Of a stretch of 64,000 nt of DNA, positions 42,735 through 54,621 are shown piece after piece. The notes under the pieces are model-generated. The model was not told where the DNA came from. It ran no database searches and was given only the letters and a program-made list of their open reading frames with translations. The stretch comes from Anthoceros angustus (Eukaryota; Streptophyta; Anthocerotopsida; Anthocerotales; Anthocerotaceae): positions 186,001 to 250,000 of the forward strand of contig VJWM01000219.1 in NCBI GenBank assembly GCA_010909165.1, given 5' to 3'. Positions within the stretch are counted from its first letter, which is position 1. Each line of letters starts with the position of its first letter. The translations under genes and the position numbers were made by a program.

Positions 42735-45700
42735 ATGATGGTCAACAACCCAACCTGTGGCTCTTCTGTCCCGACGGCCATGGCCTCGCCCATGGCCTGG
42801 CCTCGCCTAGCTCCTGCAGGCGCAGGCGCGCTGAATGCGAGGCCAGCCCCTTGCGTCTCGCCCTCTCCACCGTCTCCCTGTGCCTCGACCTCGTACACGT
42901 CCACGCCCGAATCTCTACTGCCAGCAGCTGTAAGTGCTTTCAGCATTCAGAATTTGAAGCTGCGAACTCGTAATGGAGCTCCTGCGCAATTTTTCATGCT
43001 GAATCCATCTCTGCTGCTTGCGCTTGTTGCTGTGCAGAGGTTGCCGAGCAGGCAGTATCACGGGTGCAGGAGGATTCCGGTTTTCTTGCACCACGGAAGC
43101 ACAGGCCCTTCAGGTTGTCATTTCCCCGCTCCTTGCTTCCTGGCTGGTGGCCTTGGGTCACCAGATTTCTTTGAATTCGTAACGATGCTTGAAGCAGCCC
43201 GATCCCGTCCCTGCCATCCAGTCCACATGCTGAGCAGAGGTGTAATATTAGGTCTATCGCTTGGTCTTGAGCTATCATCCTGATCCTGCGCACCTGTCCA
43301 GGCAAGCTGTTTGCGCGAGCTACTAAGCAGTTCGGTGATCAAACACCTCAAGAGAGAAGTGGCATCGCCGCTGTGGAAGAACTGGATAGCAAGAGCCTGT
43401 TAGATGACATCATCAAGGACGCCGCTATCCCGCCTGATGTAGAGGAGGACGCCTCACCACTGCCGTCAATCAATAATGGATTGGAAGCGTTCACGGACGA
43501 TGTGGTACAGACAATTGCGCAACAAGAAGAATTGTTGAAATCGGCTGACGGTGCCAGGAATTCGGAATTTCTCGGGTACTCGGCCGGTACCGAGAAATTG
43601 TCAGTCGACACACACGACGACGATTCTGATCCGCCACTGGCACAGCTACTGTCCGCTCAACAACAGGAGTCGCATGCGGAAATTACTCTCACCGAGGACG
43701 AGCGCTTGGATGAAAGCTTGGACGAGGGCAAGATTGTAGACGTAAAGTTATTGTTGGAGAAGAATGATGCAAGTAGGATCTTTTCCAACCCAGAAGCTGT
43801 GCATGCTGGAAAGCACTTCCATGTCTTCTTTAAACGGAGTGCAACAGCCTTGTCAAACGAACCAAAAATTTTCATTCTCGGTGCATACAATCATTGGAGA
43901 TGGAATTCGTTCACCACAGAGCTAACGAAAGTTGATGTGCAAGGTGATTGGTGGACCTGCTCTTTACAAGCCCCTCCACAGGCATTTCGACTGGATTTCG
44001 TCTTCTTTAACGGAGACAAAGTGTATGAAAATAATGAAGGGAAGGACTTCTTCTTTGATGTTTATGGGGGAATGTCGGAGCCGGATTTTGAGGATTTCCT
44101 GGCAGAAGTGAAGAGAAAAGAGGCAGAGAGAGCAGCTGCAGAACAGGCTGAATTGGAGAGAATTGCGACTGAGGAGCGCAGGTTGGCAGAAGAGAAGGCA
44201 GAACAAGAAGCTGACAGAGCTGAAGCCAAAAGATTGGTACTGGAGCAGCGTGATAAGGCCAGGGAGGCTCTTCAAAAGGCTGTGGTATCGGTCCCTGGAC
44301 TGTGGTATGTTGAACCCTCTGATTTCCATGGGGGTGACGTTGTTACTCTCCTCTACAACAGGTCAGGCGGGCCTCTGGCTTCAAGTCCAAGCATCTGGAT
44401 ACATGGGGGCTACAACAACTGGCAAGATATGGTATCCTTTGTGGAGTTGCTCTCTCCTGCCGATTTGGAGAATGGTGACTGGTGGTCTGTGCAAGGTGGG
44501 TCAGTTCTGCACCTCTGCTTTTTCTCTTTTGGAACAACGAGAACTATGGTGACTTGGCAATGGCTCTATAGAGATGTCTGCTGGATATGATAGACTGCAT
44601 CCTGTCTATATTACTCAAAGATCCCCGAGATGAATCCATTACTTTTTGTTTGTCTAATCTGCTTGGAGGTTCAGAGGTCGAGAGATAGTACCTCCATCTG
44701 GGACACTTGAAGATGGTTGAGATTAGATATGATGAACCTCATTTTGCTGCTGTGTTACTGGAGCAATTGATCTGGAGTCGGCAAACCATGGTAGCCATGG
44801 CAAGCCACGCTAGACATTATCATAAGGTAGCCTGGATTGTTGGATCCACCTTGCGAACAACGGAGAGTACAAGCAATCTCAATCTACGTGGCTGCTGCTA
44901 TGACACTGAGGTTGCTGCTGTGACACTGAGGTCCTTCAAGAGGTGTTCATGTCGAACTTTCCTTAATGTAGATGGAGTAGTCTCTTTCAGTTGTTCTACT
45001 CACTTCATACCGTGTTGGTGGATTGGCCCTTAGTTAAATGTACACTGTAGAAAGGAGTGATCTGTCACCTCTCCTTTTTACTGCATGTGTGGATTGTTTG
45101 CCACTTATGGGTGTGCTGTGTGTCTAACCTGGATGCTGTGCACTGCAGTGGCCGTACCAGAGGAAGCCTACATGCTGAACTGGGTATTTGCAAATGGCCC
45201 TCAGGACAATGCCCAGGTCTATGACAACAACAACTATCAAGACTTCCATGCTCTAGTCACAAAAAGTGTTCCTGAAGATTCCTTTTGGGCCCAGAAGGAA
45301 CAACAGATTTATGAAAAGTTGCAGCAGGAGCGGAAAGAAAGGAAAGAAGCTGCTCACCGAAAGGTAATGAAGGATTAGATTACTGGAGTTAGTAAGCATT
45401 TGACCTTCAATAGGATGACAAGGTTCTTATGCGCCAAACATGCCTCACTGTGTGTTTATTTGCTGAAGGCTGTGTACAGAGAAAAGCTTAAGAAGGAGAT
45501 GCAGACGAAAGCCAAGAAGCTATTTCTAGAGTCCCAGGCATACCGTTTCTTCACAGAACCAGCTGATGTTCAAGCAGGACAGCCTGTCACAGTGTATTAT
45601 AATCCATCGAACACTGTATTGCATGGCAGCTCGGAAGTATGGATCAGGTATTCCTTTAATCGTTGGAAGCATCCAGTGGGCTGTGCATCGATGACAAGGA

Positions 45701-48523
45701 AAGCAACTGGGAAAGATCCAAACTTCTTGCAGGCAACTGGTACAGACTTTAAATCACTGAATCTTTTTCTCGGTATTTTCGTTGCTATGGCATGGAAGCT
45801 CCCTTTTTCGCTGTCGTTTGACAGAACGTCTTAATGCTGCCATAAATTGGAAATCGGAGGGAAGCAAATCTAGCAATCTACCTGTACCTGCCACGCAGCT
45901 AATAATGTGTCTTTATTTGTGGCAGTTCAATTACCAGTTGATGCTTTTATTTTTGACTTCGTATTTTCGGAGAGAGGAGGTGAGGATGGAGGACGTTTCG
46001 ATAACAAGAATGGCTTGGACTACCATGTACCTGTGTCTGGAGGCACATCGAAGGAGCCACCCCTAAATATAGTCCATGTGGCTGTTGAGATGGCACCGGT
46101 TGCCAAGGTGATCTATGCTGCTAGGATGTGAACCACGAAGAGAAGCAACTCAGGATAATCAATGTAATCCATAGCTTGAAGGGTTTAATATATTGCAGTG
46201 GGCTTGACTTTCATGGGACTTCGTGGTGCAGGTTGGAGGACTTGGGGATGTGGTCACAAGTCTATCCAGAGCAGTGACAGAGCTAGGCCACAATGTGGAG
46301 GTTGTCCTGCCTAAGTATGACTGTTTGGACTACAGAAATGTAAGAAGACAATTGGCTTCAGCAGTTCCCTCTGCCTGCTTCTGCTTCATTTCCCTTAATT
46401 GATGTGGATGTTTCAGATTGTTGACTTGCAAGAGCGAGATGCATTTCATTGGGGAGGCACAAGAATCAGGGTTTGGAATGGAAAAGTGGAAGGCCTCTCT
46501 GTACAGTTTTTGGAACCTGAGAATGGGTATGCTCTCTACTAATCCAGTATGCTTTGTACGGATTGATTTCTTTCTTACGGCGTGCTGGTGGTTTGTGCAC
46601 GTTGTAGTCCCTTGATGATTCCTCGTTTGTTTTGTTAGAAGTACATTTCTCACGCTTTCAATGTCACAGCATGTTCTGGGCTGGATGCATATATGGGCGG
46701 CGAGATGATAGTAGCCGCTTTGGTTTTTTCTGTCATGCGGCTCTGGAATTTTTATCACAAAGCGGACGATCTCCAGTAATACAAGTCTTTGTCAATTTGG
46801 CTCGTTGATGTCAATAAGCAAGTCAATTTGTATGATGCCTACAATCTCTGTTGAAATTCAGACTCGTTGACACTATGTACTGATTGGCAAGCTCTTGTTG
46901 TATGCATTACTCAGGATATCATACATTGTCATGACTGGTCCTCTGCACCTGTAGCATGGCTATTTCATGAGCATTATTTGGGTAGGCTATCCAATGCAAG
47001 AATTGTATTCACCATCCACAACTTGGAGTTTGGAGCCCCTCTGATTGGAAAGGCTATGCAAAACTCTCATCGAGCAACTACGGTAGATACTGCAAAGCTG
47101 TCACAATCTCTCTGTTTTGCCATTTCTTGACTCACCTGTTGCCTTGTGCCTGTTGTTCTCCTTGTGAAGGTCTCCAACACGTATGCCAAGGAAGTAGCCG
47201 GCAATCCAGTGATATCTCCTCACCTGTGGAAGTTCTACGGTATACGAAATGGGATTGATCCTGATATCTGGGATCCTTTCAGCGACCCTTATATCCCTGT
47301 ATGTCTCAGAAACCCAGAGAAAGCAATTCAGCACTGTTTGAGGGCTGTTGAAAATTCTTCCTTGAGTTGTCGAGTTGAGGAGCCCTGGGCATGCTTGATT
47401 TTGTTTGCCAGTGCATTCTTCTGCATTAGCAGATTCCACATCCCAAGCTTAATGTGCATGACTTCCAGGTGAACTACACCGCTGATGACGCAGTTGAGGG
47501 CAAGCTGGCTGCAAAACAGGAGCTTCAGCAGAGATTGGGATTGCGAAAGACAGATCGTCCTGTAGTTGGTGTGATAACACGACTAACTGCCCAAAAAGGC
47601 ATAAACCTCATCAAGCATGCCATCTGGCGGATACTTGAACGTGGGGGCCAGGTTGGTTCTTGTCCAAGGGCTTTTTGTTTCTGTCATGCTTCCGCTTAGG
47701 TCGGTGCAGTAGTTGCAGTGAAGTCCTTACCTCTTTTGCATGGACGCAGGTTGTACTGCTTGGTTCGGCACCTGACCCAAGGGTGCAAAATGACTTCGTG
47801 AATCTTGCCAACCAGTTGGGCCAGCAGCATGGTGACATGGCTCGGCTGTGGCTTTCTTATGACGAGCCACTTTCCCATCTGGTAGTGTTTCAGAACTCAG
47901 TTGTGCGGAGCTTCCTTCTGGAGTTATCCAATGTTGTCGGGGATTCTCTGAATACAAAGTGTGACTCACTTCTCGTCCGCAGATTTATGCTGGAGCAGAT
48001 TTTATCCTGATACCATCCCTATTTGAGCCCTGCGGTTTAACTCAACTCACAGCAATGCGCTATGGTGCAATTCCAATCGTGAGAAAGACTGGTGGTAAGT
48101 GCGACTTGGCGTTGGTGCTCATGTTTCGTTACGATCCGCTTGCCACCATTTGGGAGCTGACTCGTGCCTGCTTTTCAGGATTGTATGACACAGTATTCGA
48201 TGTTGATCATGACAAGGAGAGGGCACGTGAGCAAGGCCTGGAGCCCAACGGTTTCAGTTTTGACAATCCTGACATCGCAGGAGTTGATTACGCAGTGAAC
48301 AGGTGAGACGGTGCAACCCTCCTCCTTTCCTCTTGAGATTACCAAAAACCAGTATCAGGCATTTGATGTCCTATTTGGTGCAACTATCAACAGGGCGCTG
48401 TCGGCCTGGTACGATGGTCGAGAATGGCTAAACTCCGTAAGTAAGCGGGCGATGCAACAGGATTGGACGTGGAATTTGCCCGCTTTGGAGTATATTGAAT
48501 TGTACTATGGAGCTAGAAAGTAA
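42735..48523 (+). CDS. SS3: Starch synthase III (16 exons)
   Basis: This plastid enzyme extends alpha-1,4-glucan chains of amylopectin from ADP-glucose. Sixteen exons were placed: 42735-42929, 43038-43113, 43302-44495, 45149-45363, 45469-45739, 45926-46107, 46232-46339, 46417-46526, 46670-46775, 46915-47082, 47170-47298, 47469-47651, 47750-47881, 47983-48094, 48179-48302 and 48394-48523. They total 3435 bases, 1144 residues, with all phases agreeing. A serine/proline-rich transit peptide is followed by an acidic region and three CBM53 starch-binding domains (for example [13 protein letters not shown] and [13 protein letters not shown]), the first two separated by a coiled coil. The GT5 catalytic domain (about 698-1144) has the AEMAPV-like [41 protein letters not shown] and [18 protein letters not shown]. 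The K-V-G-G-L nucleotide-binding motif is split by an intron. The acidic N-terminal region is short compared with cereal SSIII. Confidence 0.95.
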
Positions 48524-49542
48524 GCTATGATAACCTTTACCATATTGCAAAATTGCACCTCAAGCATCTCTTCAGATTCCTCCGATCCTTCCTTTCAGCT
48601 TCAGGCTCACCACGTACGCTCCACTACTTCCACAAAGGAACTTAAACTGAATAGCCTCCTCACTAGAGCCCCCTGCAAGAGAAGGATGAGCGAGTGATGG
48701 TGCAGATCTGCAAATGCATAACTTATGAAATAACATCACTGCAGCTCACCTTGGTAAGGAAGACGCCGGGTCCAGCTGAAGGCAGCCTGCGACGGCCTGC
48801 CTTTGGCAGCGGCCCACATTGCAGATAAGGTGTCCCAACAGCCTACCCTTCCAACAGCCTGGCAGAGGAGACAACCATGCACGTCAAGCCCTACCCAAAG
48901 CCAGGACTGGACAGCATTGCTCCTAATACAGCAATTTTATTTACGCACCTGGAGGACCAGGCGCTTCCCAGCAGGATCGTCATCGCTGAACCGAGAGAAG
49001 AGGGTTACCTTGGGATCCAACCTGGCAGAAGCACAAACCCTGCAGTCATTGTTTGCAAGAACGTAAAGCAGACGAGACAGAACGTGTGCAGCGCGGACAA
49101 CTGACTTATAAGAAAGAGCAATGCCCCATGCAATTCTGGAGGCCAAGTCTGAAGAAACGCTGGTCGAAAGACTCTGCTTGTCCGCCTCTCCCCTGAAACA
49201 TATCAGGACCACGTCAGGACAGGAGAGAGTCTTCCAGAGCATGAAAAAGAAAACACTGAAAGTGTGTTATCAGTCAGCACCCAATCGTACTCTCTACGCT
49301 CAGGCGGTGCCGGCTACGAAGGTCTGTGCCAGAGGTGAACGCAATGGAACCAGCCTGGCCGGCCTCCCCATGCGCCCGCGAGAGAGGGTAAACCAGTCTG
49401 ACCCGCAGCTCCTTGAGATTGGTGCGCGTGCCTTGCACCAAAGTTTCCATCAACGTTTGAGATCCAAGCTGCACCCACAGAGCATAGGAGAGCAGAGCAC
49501 AGGCAGCTGGTTCCTAGCTCCGCTTTGCAGCAGGCAAGGCCA

Positions 49543-49893
49543 TTACTGTGAAGACGCAAAATTGGAACCAACCCGCTGCTTGCGAACGAGAAGCACTGCT
49601 TGAGGGGCGCTCTCGGAGGGGCGAGAATCCACCCCCAGTTGCTCGGCCCCCTTGACGTGGTTGAAAAAATATTTTGCCACCCCGCTGCTGCTGCTGCCGC
49701 TGCCGCTGCTGCTGCTGCTGCTGTTGCTGTTGCTGCCGCGGAGTGCTTCCAGTCCTACCACGGGACGCTGCTGCTGTGGCCGCAGCTGCAGCTCCGCGGA
49801 CTTGGCAACCGGGTGCCCTCCGGGCCACGGCTTCGCCGAGCCATGCCTGCGATGTTGCGAAGGCATCACCGCTCCCTTATCCCCCTTCTCCAA
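49543..49893 (-). CDS. Possible exon of an uncharacterised serine-rich protein
   Basis: An open frame of 116 codons starts with ATG and contains a glutamine/proline patch, a serine/asparagine run made by the GCT repeat, and then GVAKYFFNHVKGAEQLGVDS. The last part has a non-repetitive, protein-like composition. No start context, partner exon or family was found, so it may be chance. A TAG lies in frame a short distance upstream. Confidence 0.2.
   Translation of the reverse strand: MEKGDKGAVMPSQHRRHGSAKPWPGGHPVAKSAELQLRPQQQRPVVGLEALRGSNSNSSSSSSGSGSSSSGVAKYFFNHVKGAEQLGVDSRPSESAPQAVLLVRKQRVGSNFASSQ
49682..49738. repeat. GCT/GCC trinucleotide microsatellite
   Basis: About 18 units of GCT with some GCC and GTT substitutions. 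It encodes serine on the minus strand and leucine or alanine on the plus strand, which explains the several overlapping open frames here. Confidence 0.9.
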
Positions 49894-50315
49894 CTGCGGC
49901 TACATTGGCAAGCCCATGTTGTGGAGCAGCGCGCCAGTTGGAGATGGCGCACCCGTACCTCAAGCGTTCGGACTCATCATAAGGCGGACAGGCCAGCTAC
50001 TTCGCCAGTTGCCTCCACACTCTCCATGGATGCATTCACAAATTTCACCCTCCGTCTTCGGCCAATATATGTCGAGTGGTGATAACGGGCAGAGAACATA
50101 GAGTCACAAAGAGCCCTGCGCACCCGATGTGAAATGCGTATACCAGGGGTGAACAATGAGGCTTCTATCCAACACAGTGCGCGTCACATGCTTCCCTGCC
50201 TCTTCGCAACATAACGTCATCTTGAAATGACTTTAGCTTCAAATCACCCTCTTAGTTCAGATGACTCTTGACTGGACGGGGTGCGTTTCTACTACTCATG
50301 ACGTCTCGACACGTT

Positions 50316-52150
50316 GAAGAAGAAGAAGAATTTTATTTAAGTTCACTAAGGACGGATTTCCATCATGGGACTGAAATATAATAATTATATAGATTGTGAT
50401 AAAATAATCTGGATTAATATAAAAGTAAAATTTAAACAAGACAAATAATCTTCAATTAGTCAACAGTGTCAACGAAATTGCATAAACGGAGGGCCAAACA
50501 CCACCAATTCATCCCCACGAAAGAAAGCCACTTGACCTCTAGCACGAGCTGCTCTGAAAGCGGGTAATTTCTCTTTCTTAGTCTTCCATTGCGATGGTGT
50601 AAGATCCTCATTGATATATAATTGAGTTGTCCGTAACATAGACCTAGCCTTCATAACCTGGAAGCGATCATCCATAGAGTGAAAAGTCATAATCAATATG
50701 CTCTCCCTACCAGGATCCTTTCCAAGCCAGAAGGCTCGAGGAACGACCACATTGACCTCTAGCCTATTGAGAAACTCTTTTGCAGCCACAAGTGGTGCAA
50801 CAATGTCATTACCAAGACCAGAAATTCTCAAGTTCAAAGCACGACGAGCACGGTCCGCCGTCATTCTCAAGTTCAAAGCATGGCGAACACGGTCCTCTGT
50901 CTCGGAAACAACTTCTGATATTGTGTTGCCACCAGGACAAGAAGGAGCAGGGGGATCATTAATCCCCATAAGGTTTTTACCAGTAAGCTTCTCCATATAT
51001 ATAGGTAAAACTTATTTCATTGAAGTGAAATGATTTTCCAAATTTATGGCTTTCTCCTCTATGGTCCGTGAAAAAACTTAATTTTGTAACCCTTGCTCCA
51101 CCAACCTTTCAGAGAGTCTTCCAACCTGATTATCCAAACCCTGCAACTTTTTGGCCATATAACTGTGCATTTCTTCCCTCTGTGCACGAATAAGCTCGAG
51201 AATAACCTTCTTGTAGCCTTCCAAACTAGGTGCCAGATCTGCCTTCGACAAGCAACCCACACAAGGAATAGGAATTTGCAAGGCATTGACTTGCAAAAGC
51301 AATGAATCAAACTTGACATGGAAAGACGCCTCAAAATTTTTAGTCCATGAGCTTGCTGATTCAAGATCGTGTTGCAATTTTCTAATAATAACATCCTGAC
51401 TATTAAATCTCTTATCTATAAGATCATCCATTACGGAATTGAACTCATCCCTCTCGTCCTCCTGGCCCTCCTCACCCCCCTCGTCCTCCGAGTCCCATGC
51501 TTAAGATTGGTGTTTAGCCAAAAGAGACTCATATTTTTCCCTTAAGGAAATATTCTCCGCCTCAATTTTAAGTACTCTAGTCTCCAATACAGATACCACG
51601 TTGTCTTCGTATTTTTCTTCAATACTATGTAATCTAGTCTCAATATTGATACCCTGTTATCTACATATTTAACTGTTTTATGCTTAGTAATAATAGAAGT
51701 CATAACCTCAAAAAATCAACAAAAATAAAAACATGGCCTGTTTTGCAACACGATGAGAACCATGTGCATATCATTCCTGACGAGAATGAGGATCTATACA
51801 TCTATAACTACATGTACACAGCAGGATCTCCGGTTGGGATTTCAGGGTGTTTGAACTAGAATACATAGTTCCGATATCTTTCTGACCTTCGTGGTCTGAT
51901 TGCTCTGATATACGATCATATGGCTTCTAACAACTCCCAACTCCCTTCCCTGCTTAGGCCAAATGGACACACATTTATAAGAACGCCGTGATTAAGCATC
52001 CTGAGCTTGGATCGGTACTTAGATGGGGTGCCTAAAGGGCGTGGATGGTGCAAGTAGCTTAGGCACACCATGGTACAAGTTATTAAGTACCAAGTCCCAT
52101 GACGGAAATGCGTCCTTAGTGGACTTAAATAAAATTCTTCTTCTTCTTCC
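50316..52150 (-). mobile_element. Element with inverted ends and a gag-like relic gene
   Basis: The left arm (50316-50366, GAAGAAGAAGAATTTTATTT, then AAGTTCACTAAGGACGGATT) and the right arm (52090-52150, read on the minus strand) are near-copies in opposite orientation. Between them is a degenerate minus-strand gene. The minus-strand start region (52150-51930) matches the solo repeat at 31903-32165. A possible primer-binding remnant, TATATCAGAGC, lies near 51905. Direct rather than inverted ends would be expected for an LTR element. The structure could be a single TIR-bearing element or two independent insertions facing each other. Confidence 0.55.
50469..51703 (-). pseudogene. Gag/ORF1-like gene with coiled coil, broken
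   Basis: From an ATG at 51703 the relic encodes a coiled coil (IETRLHSIEEKYEDN, VLKIEAENISLREKYESLL), an acidic patch (DSEDEGGEEGQEDERDE), more helix (HSYMAKKLQGLDNQVGRLSE), and a C-terminal globular part. That part includes VVPRAFWLGKDPGRESILIM, VMKARSMLRTTQLYINEDLT and a final FFRGDELVVFGPP before TAG at 50471-50469. This order (coiled coil, RRM-like fold, C-terminal domain with an INEDLT motif) recalls ORF1 proteins of LINE elements. TAA codons interrupt the frame at 51503-51501, 51080-51078 and 51014-51012, and there is a frameshift near 51650. The second and third TAA could instead separate two original ORFs. No reverse transcriptase is nearby. Confidence 0.55.
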
Positions 52151-52334
52151 ACTACTTCAGGACGGCCCTCTTTTTTATTCTGAGAGCCAATCCGTTTGCT
52201 TGCCCTTACCTCAAGTGGTATCGTAGATTCAAATCTGCACAGCACAAGACTTCAGTCTCCTCAGTTTGTATTCACAAATCCTGCACGATGTGGGATTTGT
52301 TCAACTTACTTGTATGAAGCGATGCGATGCACGT

Positions 52335-54621
52335 AGATGTGGGATGTGAGACAAGACGAAGCGATGCACGTAGAGCAGAATGTCCAGCTTAGCCAGCTTC
52401 ATGCCCGGGCACATCTTGTTGCCATTTCCAAAAGGTGTGAACGTATTGGCCTTGGGCGGGGTCTGCATTCACACAAAGCCCAGAACTTGTTCAACAGCAC
52501 TCACGACATGTGTACGGTACCGGTGAAAGCAGTTTTGCAAATCTGTCAGTTGCATAGATGTCCTTATTACCTTAAACCGGTCAGGATCAAATCCGTGAGG
52601 ATCAGGAAAGATCTTGGGGTCGAGGTGGAAAACACGAAACCATGGGAGCACCGTCCAGCCTTTTGGTTCCTGCACCATTCACTCCATACCGGTTAAGAGC
52701 GAGTCTCGGAAAGAATGGTACACAGGGGAACCCCTAAGATGGCAAAGTCTTCTCAGGACCCCTTGAGCGGTATATACCGTTATATACGACATCCTCAGCT
52801 GCCACCCTCAGCGTGAAGGGTACAACGTTCTTAGTTCCTTGGCTTCCCTGAATCACCTGAAGTTCATAATCACACAGGTTCCTGACTCAGCCTGGTGCCT
52901 CAGGCTCAGTCTGCAAATACAAGATCAAATCTCTCATGACGGCTTCAATCGCTCACTGTCAGTTTTTGAGCAGTTACCCGCATAGTTAGAGGCAGTTGCT
53001 GCACGTCAGACCAGGAGAAAGTGTCATCACCAGAAGACGTTCGCTTTCGTGCAAGAGCATCGTGTTCAGCCTGCAATTGACAGCAACACGTCCAATGTAC
53101 GAGTGAGATCATCACCACACATACATGTGCAATGACACACAATACCCTTCAATTACGACTCTTTATGGTATCCCTGGCATCCATTGCAGTCTACATACCT
53201 GGACTTCTGCCAAAATGTCACGGTGCACACACAGATTGTGCAGCACCCAGGCCAGGGTGGTGTCAAAGGCGGCAAACAAACCGAAAGAAATGTTGTCCAG
53301 CATGTACTCGAGGCCGAGGTCGGCTTGAATAAAGAATCGATCAAGTCCTCATAGTGCTCTAATTTCGCTCCCATCTCTGGCGCGGCGCCGGCCCGCCTCT
53401 TGTCGATCACATCGGTGAAGTATTCGCGAAGCTCCTTCCGTGCCTACACATCCATGGAAGACATAAGCACCACTTGAACCAGAATCTTCAAACGTGCCTC
53501 CCACATCATATGCATCTGAGAGTGCTCAAAGCTGCAGCACCTACACGAAGAGCCTTTCCGTATGTTGTCCACGGAAGATCCAAAGGGAAGCTGGCAGACA
53601 CGCCTTTGTTCAGGCGGCAAACGGCTTAATAAATCTTGGAAAAATCAGCTTCGGGTACAGTTTTGCAAATTACTTCCAGCGCCGTGCGAAAACTGAACTG
53701 CATTGAGCAACAACAACAGGATGGGATCATTGTATCAACTTCCGCCTTGCCAATGTTCCACAGAATTGTCCTTCATTGGATCAACTTCCGCCTTGCCAAT
53801 GTTCCACAGAATTGTCTTATCTCCTGGAATCCATCTCATCCCTACAACAACTCAACTTACGGCCCTCCTCAAACGCGATGATCTCCGCAGAGCCCGTGCT
53901 GGACAGCGAAGCCTCCCAGCTCTGGAAGCACCAATTCACGGCGTGGTCAATGTTAGGAATGAACCGCTTCAGGTTTTCCGCAGAGACATCAGCAGCTTCC
54001 GGATAGTCGCGTGATCGTCCCCCGTCAGTCGCATGAGTGCGCGCGGGTCCAGGACAAAGGAGGCCGGGGACTTGCTGAAAACCTGAAGAGCTCCGGAGAC
54101 TTGAGCACGAACTTGACGCCTTCCACAGAGGTGACGCAAACAGCAGGATGCCCGAGCAGGTGCGATCGGAAGATTGGACCATATCTGCGCACACGCGCCA
54201 GTGCACATGCACCATTACATTGCGCAATCCACAGATTCCACACCGCAACCAGCCAGCAGACCTACTCGGCATCTCCGGCCGGAGTATGGCATGGATGCAC
54301 GTTCTGATTCCGATTCGCGGCGACATTTTGTGATTCTTGTCCCACCCGCTTGATGCGAGGCAGCGTGAAGTTCTCCGGAAGGGCGGCCCGGAAGAACTCT
54401 ACGCTTTCACCAAAAAGCGGCAGCTGCCAGAATCTGCCTCGCAAAGGCCTGCCTTCCTGGCTTTTGCTCGCCGCCAGCTTCAGCGATTGCGAGTACCTGA
54501 AAACGAAGGCCAGGAACAGCAGTGGAATGCCCGAGGCCAGAGTGAACCACACCTCTGCTCCCCACGCCGTGCTGAAATCCACTCCCGACTTTCGGTTCAG
54601 GTGGGTACGAACAATCAACAA
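52335..54621 (-). pseudogene. Cytochrome P450 pseudogene (CYP85-clan-like)
   Basis: Pieces of a microsomal P450 lie in order on the minus strand. A membrane anchor (LASGIPLLFLAFVF) and GLPLFGES-like PLFGESVEFF come first. RYGPIFRSHLLGHPAVCVTS, GDDHATIRKLL, FIPNIDHAVNWCFQSWE, WTTYGKAL, FAAFDTTLAWVLHN (I helix), VVPFTLRVAAEDVVYNG, WTVLPWFRVFHLDPKIFPDP and the haem-binding FGNGNKMCPG follow. Defects are clear. The frame shifts near 54095, near 54015 and near 53330. A TAA at 53628-53626 replaces what should be an internal residue (KIY-stop-AVCRLNKG). The ExxR of the K helix is lost (VIQGSQGTKN), and no ATG fits the first exon. The architecture resembles plant CYP85-clan enzymes such as those acting on hormones, but the exact family cannot be told. 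Confidence 0.75.

Larger units (their letters stand above)
48524..50315. other. Gene-poor stretch after starch synthase
   Basis: No family is recognised on either strand. Several frames of 60-160 codons exist, but they overlap in many phases around the GCT repeat at 49682-49738. Short minus-strand pieces with possible splice sites (for example near 48950-49050) look protein-like but could not be joined into a gene. Confidence 0.4.

Noticed and set aside
49652-50101. A 150-codon plus-strand frame with a leucine-rich start resembling a signal peptide
   Set aside because: The hydrophobic run is the GCT microsatellite translated as leucine, and the rest has no recognisable domain.
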